Shown: piece by piece, positions 27,826 to 37,025 of the stretch | How the letters are laid out: every line of letters begins with the position of its first letter | How positions within the stretch are numbered: the stretch's first letter is position 1 | Source: Leptospira perdikensis | GTDB taxonomy: Bacteria > Spirochaetota > Leptospiria > Leptospirales > Leptospiraceae | Reading direction: 5' to 3' | Assembly (NCBI RefSeq): GCF_004769575.1 | Contig: NZ_RQGA01000013.1 | Location: 124,001-188,000, forward strand | Length of the DNA: 64,000 nucleotides | Translations under genes and position numbers: made by a program | The notes under the pieces: model-generated | What the model was told of the DNA's origin: nothing | The model's input: only the letters and a program-made list of their open reading frames with translations | The model's database searches: none

Positions 27826-28338
27826 ATGAAACAAATTTATTTACTTCGTCATGCCAAATCAGAATGGGATGAACCTTATGATTCTGATTTGGAACGAACC
27901 CTTTCCAGGCGTGGGAAAGAACAATCCAAAGCCCTCAGAGAATACTTAAAAGAAAGCCGTTTCGAATTTGACCAGTGTTTGGTTTCTCCAGCAGAAAGGA
28001 CGCAAAAAACCTATTCCTCTCTTCGGAAAGAAATCCTTCGTTTTCCAAAACCGGATCTACGGGAGGCCATCTACGATGCGGACAAAGAAGATCTCCTCTT
28101 TTTATTACACGGTCTTTCGCCAAGTGTTCGCTCTGTTTGCCTTGTGGGTCACAATCCGGGGTTAGAGGAATTAGGAAGTTCCCTTTTATTTGGGGAAACC
28201 TCTCCCACAAAATTTCAGAAATTTCCCACGGCCTCATTTCTCGGCTTGAGTTTTCCCAATGAATCGTGGAAAGATCTTAGCTGGGGCAGTTGCCAATTGG
28301 CAGTTTTCTGGATCCCTGGGCAAATAGGCAAAGAATGA
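27826..28338 (+). CDS. SixA-like histidine phosphatase
   Basis: 170 residues. The RHG motif of the histidine phosphatase superfamily is at the N-terminus (LLRHAKSEWDEP, catalytic His9), with SRRGKEQSKALREYL and a second His in LVGHNPGLEELG (about residue 108). SixA in E. coli removes phosphate from the HPt domain of ArcB. Here the gene directly follows a response regulator, so a role in dampening the phosphorelay next door is plausible but inferred. Its stop overlaps the hpt start by 4 bp. Confidence 0.9.
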   Translation: MKQIYLLRHAKSEWDEPYDSDLERTLSRRGKEQSKALREYLKESRFEFDQCLVSPAERTQKTYSSLRKEILRFPKPDLREAIYDADKEDLLFLLHGLSPSVRSVCLVGHNPGLEELGSSLLFGETSPTKFQKFPTASFLGLSFPNESWKDLSWGSCQLAVFWIPGQIGKE

Positions 28339-28847
28339 AACCTTTATATTCAGAAGAACGAATCCATCACCGAGTCGAAGAACTAGCTCGTGAGATCTCT
28401 CGCGATTTTCTAAGCAAAGATCTAGTTGTGATTGGGATCTTAAATGGTGGTTTTATCTTCACAGCTGATCTTTGCCGTAGCATTGCCATCCCACATGAGG
28501 TGGACTTTATGGCCGCATCTTCTTACGGAGATGGAACCACTTCTGGAAATCTAAAAATCACCAAAGAACTAAAAAAATCTGTGAAAAACAAATCCGTTCT
28601 TCTTGTGGAAGACATTGTTGATACAGGAAAAACATTAGAATACCTATTAGAAGAAGTGGGAAAACACAATCCTAAAGACTTAAGAGTGGCTGCACTGTTT
28701 TGGAAACAAAGTAAAGCAAATCCTCACATTCCTGTTCATTATCCTGGTTTTATCATCGAAGATGAATTTCTTGTTGGTTATGGTTTGGACTACAAAGGTA
28801 GGTATCGTAACCTGCCTTATGTGGCGAAGTTGGAAGGAACGGAGTGA
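28335..28847 (+). CDS. hpt: hypoxanthine phosphoribosyltransferase
   Basis: 170 residues. The PRPP-binding loop VLLVEDIVDTGKTLEYL (about residues 96-112) and the region VVIGILNGGFIFTADLCR identify a purine salvage phosphoribosyltransferase, converting hypoxanthine or guanine with PRPP to IMP or GMP. The ATG at 28335 was chosen because it gives an ATGA overlap with the phosphatase gene and the resulting N-terminus MKPLYSEERIHHRV is normal for the family. A longer frame from 28290 would add a 15-residue extension of no merit. Confidence 0.93.
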   Translation: MKPLYSEERIHHRVEELAREISRDFLSKDLVVIGILNGGFIFTADLCRSIAIPHEVDFMAASSYGDGTTSGNLKITKELKKSVKNKSVLLVEDIVDTGKTLEYLLEEVGKHNPKDLRVAALFWKQSKANPHIPVHYPGFIIEDEFLVGYGLDYKGRYRNLPYVAKLEGTE

Positions 28848-29022
28848 AAACCTTAACAAAATAAAATCATTCCCATCTTATCGATACAACAAAGGTGAAT
28901 TAGAAAAATTCGCTACAAAACAATTGATTCCTAATCTTTAATGGGATGAAATTTCTTTCCGTTGATCATTCCGCAAAAACAAATTGCCAGAATCCTTCCG
29001 TTTGAATCCTTTTCTTATATAC

Positions 29023-30525
29023 ATGTATGTTCGTTTGATTTTTTTCTCTTTGGTTCTCTGTTTTTCCAGTAACTGCCAAATGGCTTCTTTATCCAATCCT
29101 TGTGATAGTGAATCCAAAGACTTCTACCCACAACTCCTTATCTCAGCAAGTATCGAAGGTGGTTTTTGCCAATTAAAAGTTGTGAATACTGGTGACTTAT
29201 ACCGCTTCACCGATTTTACTTTTTATAAATCCATTCCCATTTCCGTATTACCAAGATTAGGTTCTAAATCAGAAGTCAACATCAGTCCGAGTCTACCCAC
29301 TGGATTGTATATAGATCCAAGTACGGGAGCTTTGTCCGGAACTCCCACAGTCCCTTTCGAAAGACAAAGATATACTGTTTATCGCAAAGGTGTGGCACAA
29401 GGTCAAATCACTGTAGAAGTGCGTGATTTAGCAGCGACTAAAGTGTATGGACAATTGGGAAATTTAAACTGCGGACTTTCTTATCTGAATATCAGTTGCA
29501 CGACAGGAGGAACACCTTCCGCTAGCAATTTATCGGGACCCAATGACGTAAAAACCGACAATGCAGGCGGAGTTTATATTGCAAGTGCCAATCGTGTATT
29601 ATATTATCCGTCAGGACAAACAACTGCGACGCGGGTCTATGGACAACATGGTCTGTTTACGTGTGACATTGCCAACGCTCATACAAACCAAAGTTGTATG
29701 CCACTGGGAGCCATTGCGGCGACCACTCTCAGCGGACCGAAAGGATTGTTAATTGATGCGGCAAATAATCTTTTTGTAACGGATACAGGAGCCAATCGCC
29801 GGATGTTAGTATACCCCAGTGAAAGTACAATTCCCATTCGCGCCATTGGAGTTCCTAACTTTGTTACTTCTGGAGGTGGGGCGACATCTCAGTCTACTTT
29901 GTACACTCCCATCCATTTGAGTCCAGACAGCACTGGTGGATTCTATGTCTCTGACACTGGCGACTGCCGTACCCTCTATTTTCCGAAAGATGCAAGTTTA
30001 CCCACAGAAGTTTACGGACAACCCGATTTTTCAAGTAATGGAACCACAGCTTCAGCGAGTGGCCTAAGCACCAACCAAGGTGTTGTTGCCGATTCTCAAG
30101 ACGGAATTTATATAGCAGACACAGGAAACCACAGAGTTGTCTATTATCCGAAAGGATCCAATATCGCAACAAGAGTTTATGGACAAGTTAACTTTACTTC
30201 AAGTGGAACTAGTGCTGTAACGAGTAACACACTAAATAACCCCGTTGCAGTTTCTTTAGACCAAAGTGAAAACTTATTTGTCGCAGATTTAAATAACCAT
30301 CGCGTTCTTATCTACCCTCGAACAACTCTTGTCTCTGGAATGACAGCCTCAAGTGTTGTTGGCCAATTTGGAAACTTTACTTGTGGTGCTGACAATAATA
30401 ATGGTTCCTGTTCTCCAGGTTCACCCACTGCCCAAAATCTATATCGACCTACTGCCGTTCATTTTGACAAACAGGGAAGAATGTACATTTCTGATTATGG
30501 AAATAACAGGGTATTGGTATATTGA
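29023..30525 (+). CDS. NHL-repeat lipoprotein with putative Ig-like domain, paralogue 1
   Basis: About 500 residues. The ATG at 29023 yields a lipoprotein signal (FFSLVLCFSSNC). An upstream TTG at 28984 would only lengthen it. A putative Ig-like (He_PIG) segment with LPTGLYIDPSTGALSGTPT lies at about residues 90-120. The rest is NHL repeats with the recurrent ...ADTGNHRVVYYPKGSN/ARVYGQ... wording, probably a six- or seven-bladed beta-propeller. Such propellers bind proteins or sugars at the cell surface. It is the first of two tandem paralogues, 163 bp apart. Confidence 0.88.
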   Translation: MYVRLIFFSLVLCFSSNCQMASLSNPCDSESKDFYPQLLISASIEGGFCQLKVVNTGDLYRFTDFTFYKSIPISVLPRLGSKSEVNISPSLPTGLYIDPSTGALSGTPTVPFERQRYTVYRKGVAQGQITVEVRDLAATKVYGQLGNLNCGLSYLNISCTTGGTPSASNLSGPNDVKTDNAGGVYIASANRVLYYPSGQTTATRVYGQHGLFTCDIANAHTNQSCMPLGAIAATTLSGPKGLLIDAANNLFVTDTGANRRMLVYPSESTIPIRAIGVPNFVTSGGGATSQSTLYTPIHLSPDSTGGFYVSDTGDCRTLYFPKDASLPTEVYGQPDFSSNGTTASASGLSTNQGVVADSQDGIYIADTGNHRVVYYPKGSNIATRVYGQVNFTSSGTSAVTSNTLNNPVAVSLDQSENLFVADLNNHRVLIYPRTTLVSGMTASSVVGQFGNFTCGADNNNGSCSPGSPTAQNLYRPTAVHFDKQGRMYISDYGNNRVLVY

Positions 30526-30688
30526 ATGAAAAAGAAAGGTTCTTTACAGTTCGACATTTAGTTACCAACACCACAATGGAGTCCTAGTCGGTGAACTAGA
30601 TGATAATTTATTTCATAAATTAAATTCACCAAACCATTTTTGATAGACTTACAACTGCTTTTGCTTAGGTTTCACTAAACATTCTAAT

Positions 30689-32212
30689 ATGAAAATGTTC
30701 CGCAAATTGATTCCGATCTTACTTCCTGTTATTTTCTTTTTTTCCATTGGATGTAAACCCGATGGACTCGGAAACCATTGTGATCCCAAAGCAGATTCCT
30801 TTTTGGAAACGTTGACCTTCCAAGCCCTGACGACAGCTGTGTCCTATCATTGCGGTTACAATCTAGTCAACATTCCCCCATTTGGTTACAGACATTCCAA
30901 TTACAGGCTCTATCTTAATTTTCCCGTTTCCATTGTCCCTCGCTATCCAAAGAATTCTAGTTATTCGATTCAAGGGATTTTACCTGCCGGTTTGACTTTT
31001 GATACCACAACAGGAGAAATCAAAGGTACGTCTACCGCTCTCACCACAGCCACGAATCTCACCATCACTAGAAATAGTCCCGGATTTGGAATTGTGACTA
31101 TCACTTTGCAGGTGGTGGATACTAGTCCGACCATGGTGTATGGACAATATGGATTTTATACATGCGCCAATACATATAACAATGGTTCCTGTGCACCCGG
31201 AACTCCAACAAATCAGAACTTAAGTTTTCCCTTTGGAGTGGTCACTGACAACTCAGGCGGGGTGTACATTTCAGGTGTCAATCGTATTCAATACCATCCA
31301 CCAAATTCAACTGTTTCATCTCGTGTTTATGGGCAATTTGGCAATTTTACATGCGATATTGCGAATATGATTTCTGCAGGATCTTGTTCAAATTATATAA
31401 ACCCATCTGAAAATACCTTAAATTCTGTCAGAGAAATTGCATTAGATAGTCAGGACGGTTTGTATGCAGTAGACATGGCTAATCATCGTGTATTGTATTA
31501 TACTAAAAATACAATCATACCTTCAGTGGTTTATGGACAACCAGGGTTTACAACAGGCACCGCGGGTTCTACAAGTGCGATATCATTAAACACACCGCAA
31601 AGTGTAGTTGCCGCACCTGATGGCGGAGTTTACATTTCAGAATCGGCTACCCACCGAGTTCTTTATTTTCCCCCAGGTTCTACCACTGCCACTCGTGTTT
31701 ATGGGCAAACTAATTTCTCATCAATAGTCACAAATACAACCAATGTCAATCTAAGCGGTCCCTTTGGAATCACACTCGATTCGGAAGGTGGCCTCTATGT
31801 CGTTGATACAAATAACAACAGAGTACTTTACTTTCCTGCTGGTTCCACAATAGCCAGTCGAGTCTATGGCCAACCAAACTTTATTACGGGTACTAGTGGT
31901 GCAGTTGGACCAACTACACTTTCAACACCTACAAAAGTAGCACTGGATCAAAGCGAGAACCTATATGTTTCCGATACAGGAAACAATCGGGTGGTGGTAT
32001 ATCCGAAAACAACTCAAACTGCAGGAATTACTGCGGTGGCAGTGTTTGGACAATTTAATAATTTAAGTTGCGGGGTCGCCAACAACAATGGGAGTTGCGG
32101 TGGACCAGCCGTTGGACAAAATACTCTTTCCACTCCCACAGGAATTTTTTTCAACCAACTAGGCCAACTCTATGTCGCTGACCAACAGAATAACCGAGTA
32201 TTGGTGTATTGA
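30689..32212 (+). CDS. NHL-repeat lipoprotein with putative Ig-like domain, paralogue 2
   Basis: 507 residues with a lipoprotein signal (FFFSIGC, Cys22), an Ig-like segment (LPAGLTFDTTTGEIKGTST) and NHL repeats reading ...VDTNNNRVLYFPAGST/SRVYGQPNF..., the same plan as the gene just upstream. The two share the C-terminal block with FGNFTCG/FNNLSCG and NNNGSC, so a gene duplication is likely. Secreted to the outer membrane, presumably with a binding role. The next feature is a structured repeat and then a convergent surface-protein gene. Confidence 0.88.
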   Translation: MKMFRKLIPILLPVIFFFSIGCKPDGLGNHCDPKADSFLETLTFQALTTAVSYHCGYNLVNIPPFGYRHSNYRLYLNFPVSIVPRYPKNSSYSIQGILPAGLTFDTTTGEIKGTSTALTTATNLTITRNSPGFGIVTITLQVVDTSPTMVYGQYGFYTCANTYNNGSCAPGTPTNQNLSFPFGVVTDNSGGVYISGVNRIQYHPPNSTVSSRVYGQFGNFTCDIANMISAGSCSNYINPSENTLNSVREIALDSQDGLYAVDMANHRVLYYTKNTIIPSVVYGQPGFTTGTAGSTSAISLNTPQSVVAAPDGGVYISESATHRVLYFPPGSTTATRVYGQTNFSSIVTNTTNVNLSGPFGITLDSEGGLYVVDTNNNRVLYFPAGSTIASRVYGQPNFITGTSGAVGPTTLSTPTKVALDQSENLYVSDTGNNRVVVYPKTTQTAGITAVAVFGQFNNLSCGVANNNGSCGGPAVGQNTLSTPTGIFFNQLGQLYVADQQNNRVLVY

Positions 32213-32300
32213 ATCATACTCAGTAAGATAATCATCTACCATTTGAATGCAAACTTTTGTGCGCCTCGTATTGGTTAGTTGATCATTATTTTATAGATAC

Positions 32301-32383
32301 CCGACCGGGCTCACTCCGGGGTGCGCATTCGCTCCCGTCTCACCTTTGCCAGGTGAGACCAAGCCCTTCGGATCCCATGGCGC
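32301..32383 (-). repeat. structured intergenic repeat, copy A
   Basis: Read on the minus strand this shares GGGCTTGGTCTC, then GAGACGGGAGCGAA, and CCGGA...AGCCCGG with the copy at 52774-52868. Visible pairings are an outer stem GGGCT/AGCCC (32362-32366 with 32307-32311), an 8-bp hairpin GTCTCACC/GGTGAGAC (32337-32344 with 32352-32359), and CGGG/CCCG. The hairpin sequence differs between the copies but stays paired. It lies just downstream of the stop of the 1230-residue lipoprotein gene, in the sense direction of that transcript. Not a family I recognise. Confidence 0.7.
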
Positions 32384-32392
32384 GAGGAATGG

Positions 32393-35300
32393 TTACCAGA
32401 TAAAGAGGGAAGGTTTGTTGGAGTTGGCGCCATTTGAGGTAACAACAATTATTTTTCCATTGATTGGATTTAGAATCGCACGAGGTGAAGCACCAGATTG
32501 AACGCCTTGCCCTGCCGAAATATCTGTATGTGAACAATTAGATCCATCCAAATTGCAACTAAATAAACTTGGTTTATAATTATTCGCGCCATTAGTTGCG
32601 ACAATGAGCAACTTTTCATTAATGTAATCAATTTTTACACTAGGCTTGTTACCTGAATTACTACCTTGTCCAGCAGAAATATCCGTAAAGGTACAGCTAG
32701 TTCCATCTAAATTGCAACGGAATAGACTAGGTTTGTTAGAGTTCTGTGCATTTTGAGTGACAACCAATAACTTTCTATTGATGTAATCTAAAGTTGCACT
32801 TGGGAAATCGCCAGAATGTGGCCCTTGTCCTACTGAGATATCAGTTAAGGAACAGTTAGTTCCATCTAGATTGCACCTATATAGGTATGGTTTGTAATGA
32901 TAATACCCATTTCCTGCGATAACGAGCAACTTTCCATTGACATGATCTACGATGGCAGTAGGGAATATTCCCGAATGGGTCACATTTTGTCCCGTAGAGA
33001 TATCCGTATGCGTACAGTTAGTTCCATCCAAATTGCATCGGAAAAGACTTGGATTAAAGTTATTTGCATTATTAGTCGTGACCACCAACAGTTTTTCATT
33101 GGTGTGATCTATGACGAAACTAGGACTAATACCTGAATTAACAGCTTGTCCAGCTGAAATATCTACATGAATACAACTAGTCCCATCAAGGTTGCAACGA
33201 TATAAACCTGGCTTTCCAATACTTGTGCGAGCGACCACCAACAATTTTCTATTGATGTGATCTATTAAGACCATCGGATCATAATTGGTAAAACCCCCTT
33301 GTCCCGCAGAAATATCCATATGGATACAGCCAGTTCCTTCCATGTTGCACCTAAATAAACTTAGCTTGTCGTTATTTGCTTGATTATGAGCGACAACTTG
33401 CATCTTTCTATTGATATGATCTATTACTACATTGGGGTAATAACCTGAATTAGTCCCCTGTCCCGCTGAAATATCTACATGTGTTCCCGGAGCATTTGTC
33501 CCAAATGGCATAACTGTTGTTAGGGCGATTGCTTCAAACGATGAAACCGCACTATTCCAACCAATATTGCTCGCCACCACCCTAAAGTAATACAGAGTTC
33601 CGGTCGTTAGTCCCGTAATGGTCGTATATGGATTAGTCACAGGCCCAAAACTTGTCGAAGCTTTTGTCACCCCAGGACTTGTGCTATAGTACACTGTGTA
33701 CGATGTGGCTCCTGTCACAGGCCACCACTGCACGTAAGCACTCGTTCCTCCTGCTTGCGCTTCTACGAAAGCGGGAGCATCAATCGGAACCAAATTGACT
33801 TGCATTGTGAAAAGAGATACAGAAGTTCGATTCCCTCCCGCGCAAACGCCTGCATTGTCTTTAAAGGAAAATTCAAATATATATTCACCATTTTTATCAG
33901 GTGAAACTTTTGCAAACTTAGTCGTTCTATTTTGAATGTCCCCAGTAGCTAAATTGGATAGCGGAGGTTTGGAAACCACTCGCCAGTTATATTCATATAA
34001 ATTTGATTGAGCTCCACAAAATGAGGCATCAGGGTCGGATGATTGTGAGGCATCCAATGTAGCTTCTGTACCTAAATCAATCGTAAGATTGGAACCAAAC
34101 TGAATCACAGGGGATTGGTTGGCAAACGGTGTGGTTGCTTGTAAAACTCCACTCCAAAGACTTCGGTTGCCCCCATGATCAAAAGCGCGGATACAAAAAT
34201 AATGTATTGTTCCCGAAGAAAGTCCACTTGCAGTGAATTCTAGAGGAGTTCCAGCAGGGGAAGATACAACACTATTCGGAACAAAAATACTCGCAGAACA
34301 GTCATCATCTGATACGATCGGAGTCGAACGTCTTCTGATCTCATAAGCGGAAGCGGATCCCGTGTTTCCATTATCACCCACAGCAGTCCAGTTGAGTTTG
34401 ACTTGATGATAGGATTCAACGGTTGCAATAGCCGTAGTAATGTCAGCTGGTGGTACTAAGTCAGTAGGAGCATAAGTAGTGGCAGATACAGTTCCACTCC
34501 AGGAATTGCGAAGGCCAGAAGAATCAATGGCTCGAACACAAAAATAGTATGTAGATTGCGGAAGGTGTCCATCAATCTCTTTGATTTCCAATAACCCTGA
34601 GCTTTTTGGAACCATAGTATGTGCAATACCAACAGCGGCATCACACTGGAGATTATTTGTGATGGGTGCACTAGACCTTCTGATTTCGTATGCAGAAGCT
34701 TGTCCCAATACTCCGACACTTCCTGGTGCCGTCCATCGCAATTGGATTCTGGAAGCAGACATAGGTGTTGCCACCAAATCGGTGATATTCGACGGAGCAA
34801 CCGTATCGGCAACATGAACAGAAGCAGATGCTTCCAAACTTTGATAAGTAGCAAATACTCCCGCTACACCGGGTGTTGTCGCCGTAAAGGTAGATGAGTT
34901 CAAACTGCCAATGGGAGATCCGCCAAGGCCTACGCCTGTTGTGTGGAAATTAACACGAACAAATTTTTGAACGCCTGCGAGAAACCCTCTAGCCGAAAAT
35001 GTAATGGGTTCATTCACCTGTACCCATGCTTGCGTAGGTAAAATTTCAACACTATCGACTACAGCAGGTATTCCCGGTGGGTATGTTGTTCCCCCTGGCG
35101 GACTACTTGGATTGTTTGGATTGAATCCGTTGTCAAGTTCCCAGACATCATTGTATCCGTCTCCATCACGATCTGGATTGTATTGACTTATGTATGTGGG
35201 ATTACCAGAGTCTGTGGGGTATAAAAAAGTTCCAGTTGATGGCCTCGATGTTTTTTGTCCATGAACATCCACAGCAATGACTTGAATTAAAATTCCACCA

Positions 35301-36085
35301 GGACTCATCGCTTCATAAGGTACTTTCGATTGGTACCAATTGGTTGTTCCCTCTCTTGTCATCGAGAAATAATTCGTTGGTCCACCAACAGGTCCGACCA
35401 CCAAATACACATCCATTGGGTCACCATCTGGTTCTAACACATCAGCTCTTAATTGGTAAGGTGTATGTAAAGTACCGGTTTTTAAATAATAATAGGCGCC
35501 ATTGATGACGGGAGGTAGGTTTCCTGGAGGTGGAGTTCCCCCACCAAACATCGAAAAGGTCTTTGTATGAAAAACAATATTTTCCGAATCCAGGGTTGTA
35601 TTCACACCAGCCCAACCTGGCATCCTCAATGCCTCTGTTTCTGAGTTCGTGTTGGATACATGAAATCCTCTACTTTTCCCAAAGTTTAAATTCATCGATT
35701 GGGCTTTGGCACGATCCAGAGCGATGGTGACTACCACTTCTTTTTTAAACTTATAAGATGGTGTTACCTGATATATAGAACTTGTGGGAACATAACCAGA
35801 AGGAAGTGGTGCTTGTGTAGAATCATATTTTGTGATCTTAAAATCTACCGTTTCATCCATCGCACCTTCAGGAATCAAAATCGTAAAAAGTCCATCACTG
35901 GATTGGAAGCGTGTTCCTGAAGGATCTGCGGTTCCTCCACCAGCAGGAACCCCTACATTATTTGAACCTAATAGCAGTAATAATGAGTCCTTAGAAAATT
36001 CATTTTGATTCCGATTGAAATCTAAAAATGCAATACAGTTCCCAAGAAATAATGTTGTAAATAATATACAAAAAATCTTTTTCAT
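32393..36085 (-). CDS. large fibronectin-III lipoprotein with C-terminal repeats
   Basis: 1230 residues. A lipoprotein signal (LFLGNC, Cys17) is followed by a ZU5-like segment at about residues 50-180 (DGLFTILIPEGAMDETVDFKITK), a Gly/Pro-rich region with a calcium-type NPDRDGDGYNDVWELDNG motif near residue 310, fibronectin type III domains (about 435-535, 545-645 and 790-865), a PKD-like stretch between, and seven tandem repeats of about 52 residues at the C-terminus. It should sit on the cell surface or in the periplasm as a binding or adhesive protein. Function not known. It is convergent with the two NHL-lipoprotein genes. Confidence 0.9.
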   Translation of the reverse strand: MKKIFCILFTTLFLGNCIAFLDFNRNQNEFSKDSLLLLLGSNNVGVPAGGGTADPSGTRFQSSDGLFTILIPEGAMDETVDFKITKYDSTQAPLPSGYVPTSSIYQVTPSYKFKKEVVVTIALDRAKAQSMNLNFGKSRGFHVSNTNSETEALRMPGWAGVNTTLDSENIVFHTKTFSMFGGGTPPPGNLPPVINGAYYYLKTGTLHTPYQLRADVLEPDGDPMDVYLVVGPVGGPTNYFSMTREGTTNWYQSKVPYEAMSPGGILIQVIAVDVHGQKTSRPSTGTFLYPTDSGNPTYISQYNPDRDGDGYNDVWELDNGFNPNNPSSPPGGTTYPPGIPAVVDSVEILPTQAWVQVNEPITFSARGFLAGVQKFVRVNFHTTGVGLGGSPIGSLNSSTFTATTPGVAGVFATYQSLEASASVHVADTVAPSNITDLVATPMSASRIQLRWTAPGSVGVLGQASAYEIRRSSAPITNNLQCDAAVGIAHTMVPKSSGLLEIKEIDGHLPQSTYYFCVRAIDSSGLRNSWSGTVSATTYAPTDLVPPADITTAIATVESYHQVKLNWTAVGDNGNTGSASAYEIRRRSTPIVSDDDCSASIFVPNSVVSSPAGTPLEFTASGLSSGTIHYFCIRAFDHGGNRSLWSGVLQATTPFANQSPVIQFGSNLTIDLGTEATLDASQSSDPDASFCGAQSNLYEYNWRVVSKPPLSNLATGDIQNRTTKFAKVSPDKNGEYIFEFSFKDNAGVCAGGNRTSVSLFTMQVNLVPIDAPAFVEAQAGGTSAYVQWWPVTGATSYTVYYSTSPGVTKASTSFGPVTNPYTTITGLTTGTLYYFRVVASNIGWNSAVSSFEAIALTTVMPFGTNAPGTHVDISAGQGTNSGYYPNVVIDHINRKMQVVAHNQANNDKLSLFRCNMEGTGCIHMDISAGQGGFTNYDPMVLIDHINRKLLVVARTSIGKPGLYRCNLDGTSCIHVDISAGQAVNSGISPSFVIDHTNEKLLVVTTNNANNFNPSLFRCNLDGTNCTHTDISTGQNVTHSGIFPTAIVDHVNGKLLVIAGNGYYHYKPYLYRCNLDGTNCSLTDISVGQGPHSGDFPSATLDYINRKLLVVTQNAQNSNKPSLFRCNLDGTSCTFTDISAGQGSNSGNKPSVKIDYINEKLLIVATNGANNYKPSLFSCNLDGSNCSHTDISAGQGVQSGASPRAILNPINGKIIVVTSNGANSNKPSLFIW
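32396..33484 (-). repeat. seven tandem 150-160 bp coding repeats
   Basis: The C-terminus of the large lipoprotein is made of seven units of about 52 residues, each reading roughly xHxDISAGQGxxSGxxP, IDHxNxKLLVV, NxxNxxKPSLF and RCNLDGTxC. The last unit ends in SLFIW at the stop codon. Seven units with conserved strand-like blocks would suit a seven-bladed beta-propeller. The two Cys of each unit boundary are kept except in the final unit. Confidence 0.9.
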
Positions 36086-36313
36086 TTATAATTTTCCTTT
36101 TTACAGTTGATCGAATGTTCTCTATATCATTGGGCAACTAAAACTGGAAAGAAATTAAGAAATCTCAAAATTTACCGTTCAAAGCGTTCTAAAATGGGGT
36201 AAAAAACGTTTTTAACGGTTTGGAAATTTTACGAGCAAAGCAAAGTCAAAATTTTAAGATATATTAGAGAATGATTCGATAGATACCGAAACTTAAGTTT
36301 AAGTTGTTGATCA

Positions 36314-36853
36314 TTATTCTTTGATTGGTTGGTAATGTAAAAGAACAGCACCGCAATGAATCGTTTTGGTTTTTATGAGTTGGAGAGTAATTTGTTCACT
36401 GATGTCTTTAAATAAAGTCAAACCACTACCAGCAATAATGGGATGAACACATAACTGGTATTTGTCTATTAAATTCAGTTTTGTCAAAGAAACGATCAAA
36501 CTTGGACTGCAGGCAAATATGTCTTTTCCGGGTTGGCGTTTAAGTTCCACCACTTCCTTTTCAAGATCCTGAGTTGCTAATTTAGCCGTTTTCCAATCTA
36601 AACTTTTCAAAGTTCGAGAAAAAACAACTTTCGGTATATGATCAATGGCTACTGCAAAATCATCTTTCGTTGGGTCTCCCGTAGGATTTTCCAGAACGGT
36701 GCGCCAATATTCCATCAGTTGGTAAGTGGTTCGCCATATAACGTGTCATCATTACTTCTTAATTGGTTAGCAAATGTCCTAGTCCGCGATGCCATAAATA
36801 TGGTCACAAATTCCATCAATGGTCACATTGATTGATTTAATAAATTTTCGCAT
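36314..36853 (-). pseudogene. decayed dihydrofolate-reductase/RibD-C family gene
   Basis: The intact 3' two-thirds (36314-36715) encodes MEYWRTVLENPTGDP ... IIAGSGLTLFKD, the C-terminal part of the DHFR-like RibD C-terminal family. The missing N-terminus is still readable upstream. From ATG 36853 the frame gives KFIKSINVTIDGICDH and IYGIAD, a family N-terminus, then stops at a TAG (36779-36781). A second frame gives FANQLRSNDDTLYG, and a further one-base shift near 36730 restores RTTYQLMEYW. So at least two frameshifts and one stop break the gene. A sequencing error cannot be excluded but is unlikely for several lesions. Confidence 0.85.
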
Positions 36854-36929
36854 TTGTATTCTTATCTACCAAGCGAAGGCAAAAAAAAACCAACCCACAA
36901 TTCAAATGTTAGATTGGTTCTTTTTTCAG

Positions 36930-36954
36930 ACTTTGTATGGAATTCATACAAAGT
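36930..36954. repeat. 10-bp inverted repeat downstream of pstS-like gene
   Basis: ACTTTGTATG (36930-36939) and CATACAAAGT (36945-36954) pair perfectly around GAATT. An outer CCAACC/GGTTGG pair flanks it. No T-run follows on the minus strand, so it is not a clear terminator. The region lies between the pseudogene and the PstS-like gene. Confidence 0.5.
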
Positions 36955-37025
36955 TTGGTTGGCAAAGATTTAACTTCTTTTTGATTTTTTGGTCTGAGGA
37001 AGGACCTGGATTCGAACCCCTTTTC

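Noticed and set aside
37000..37025. tRNA gene
   Set aside because: Only a T-arm-like sequence is present, and the region where the other arms would lie is coding sequence of the PstS-like gene.
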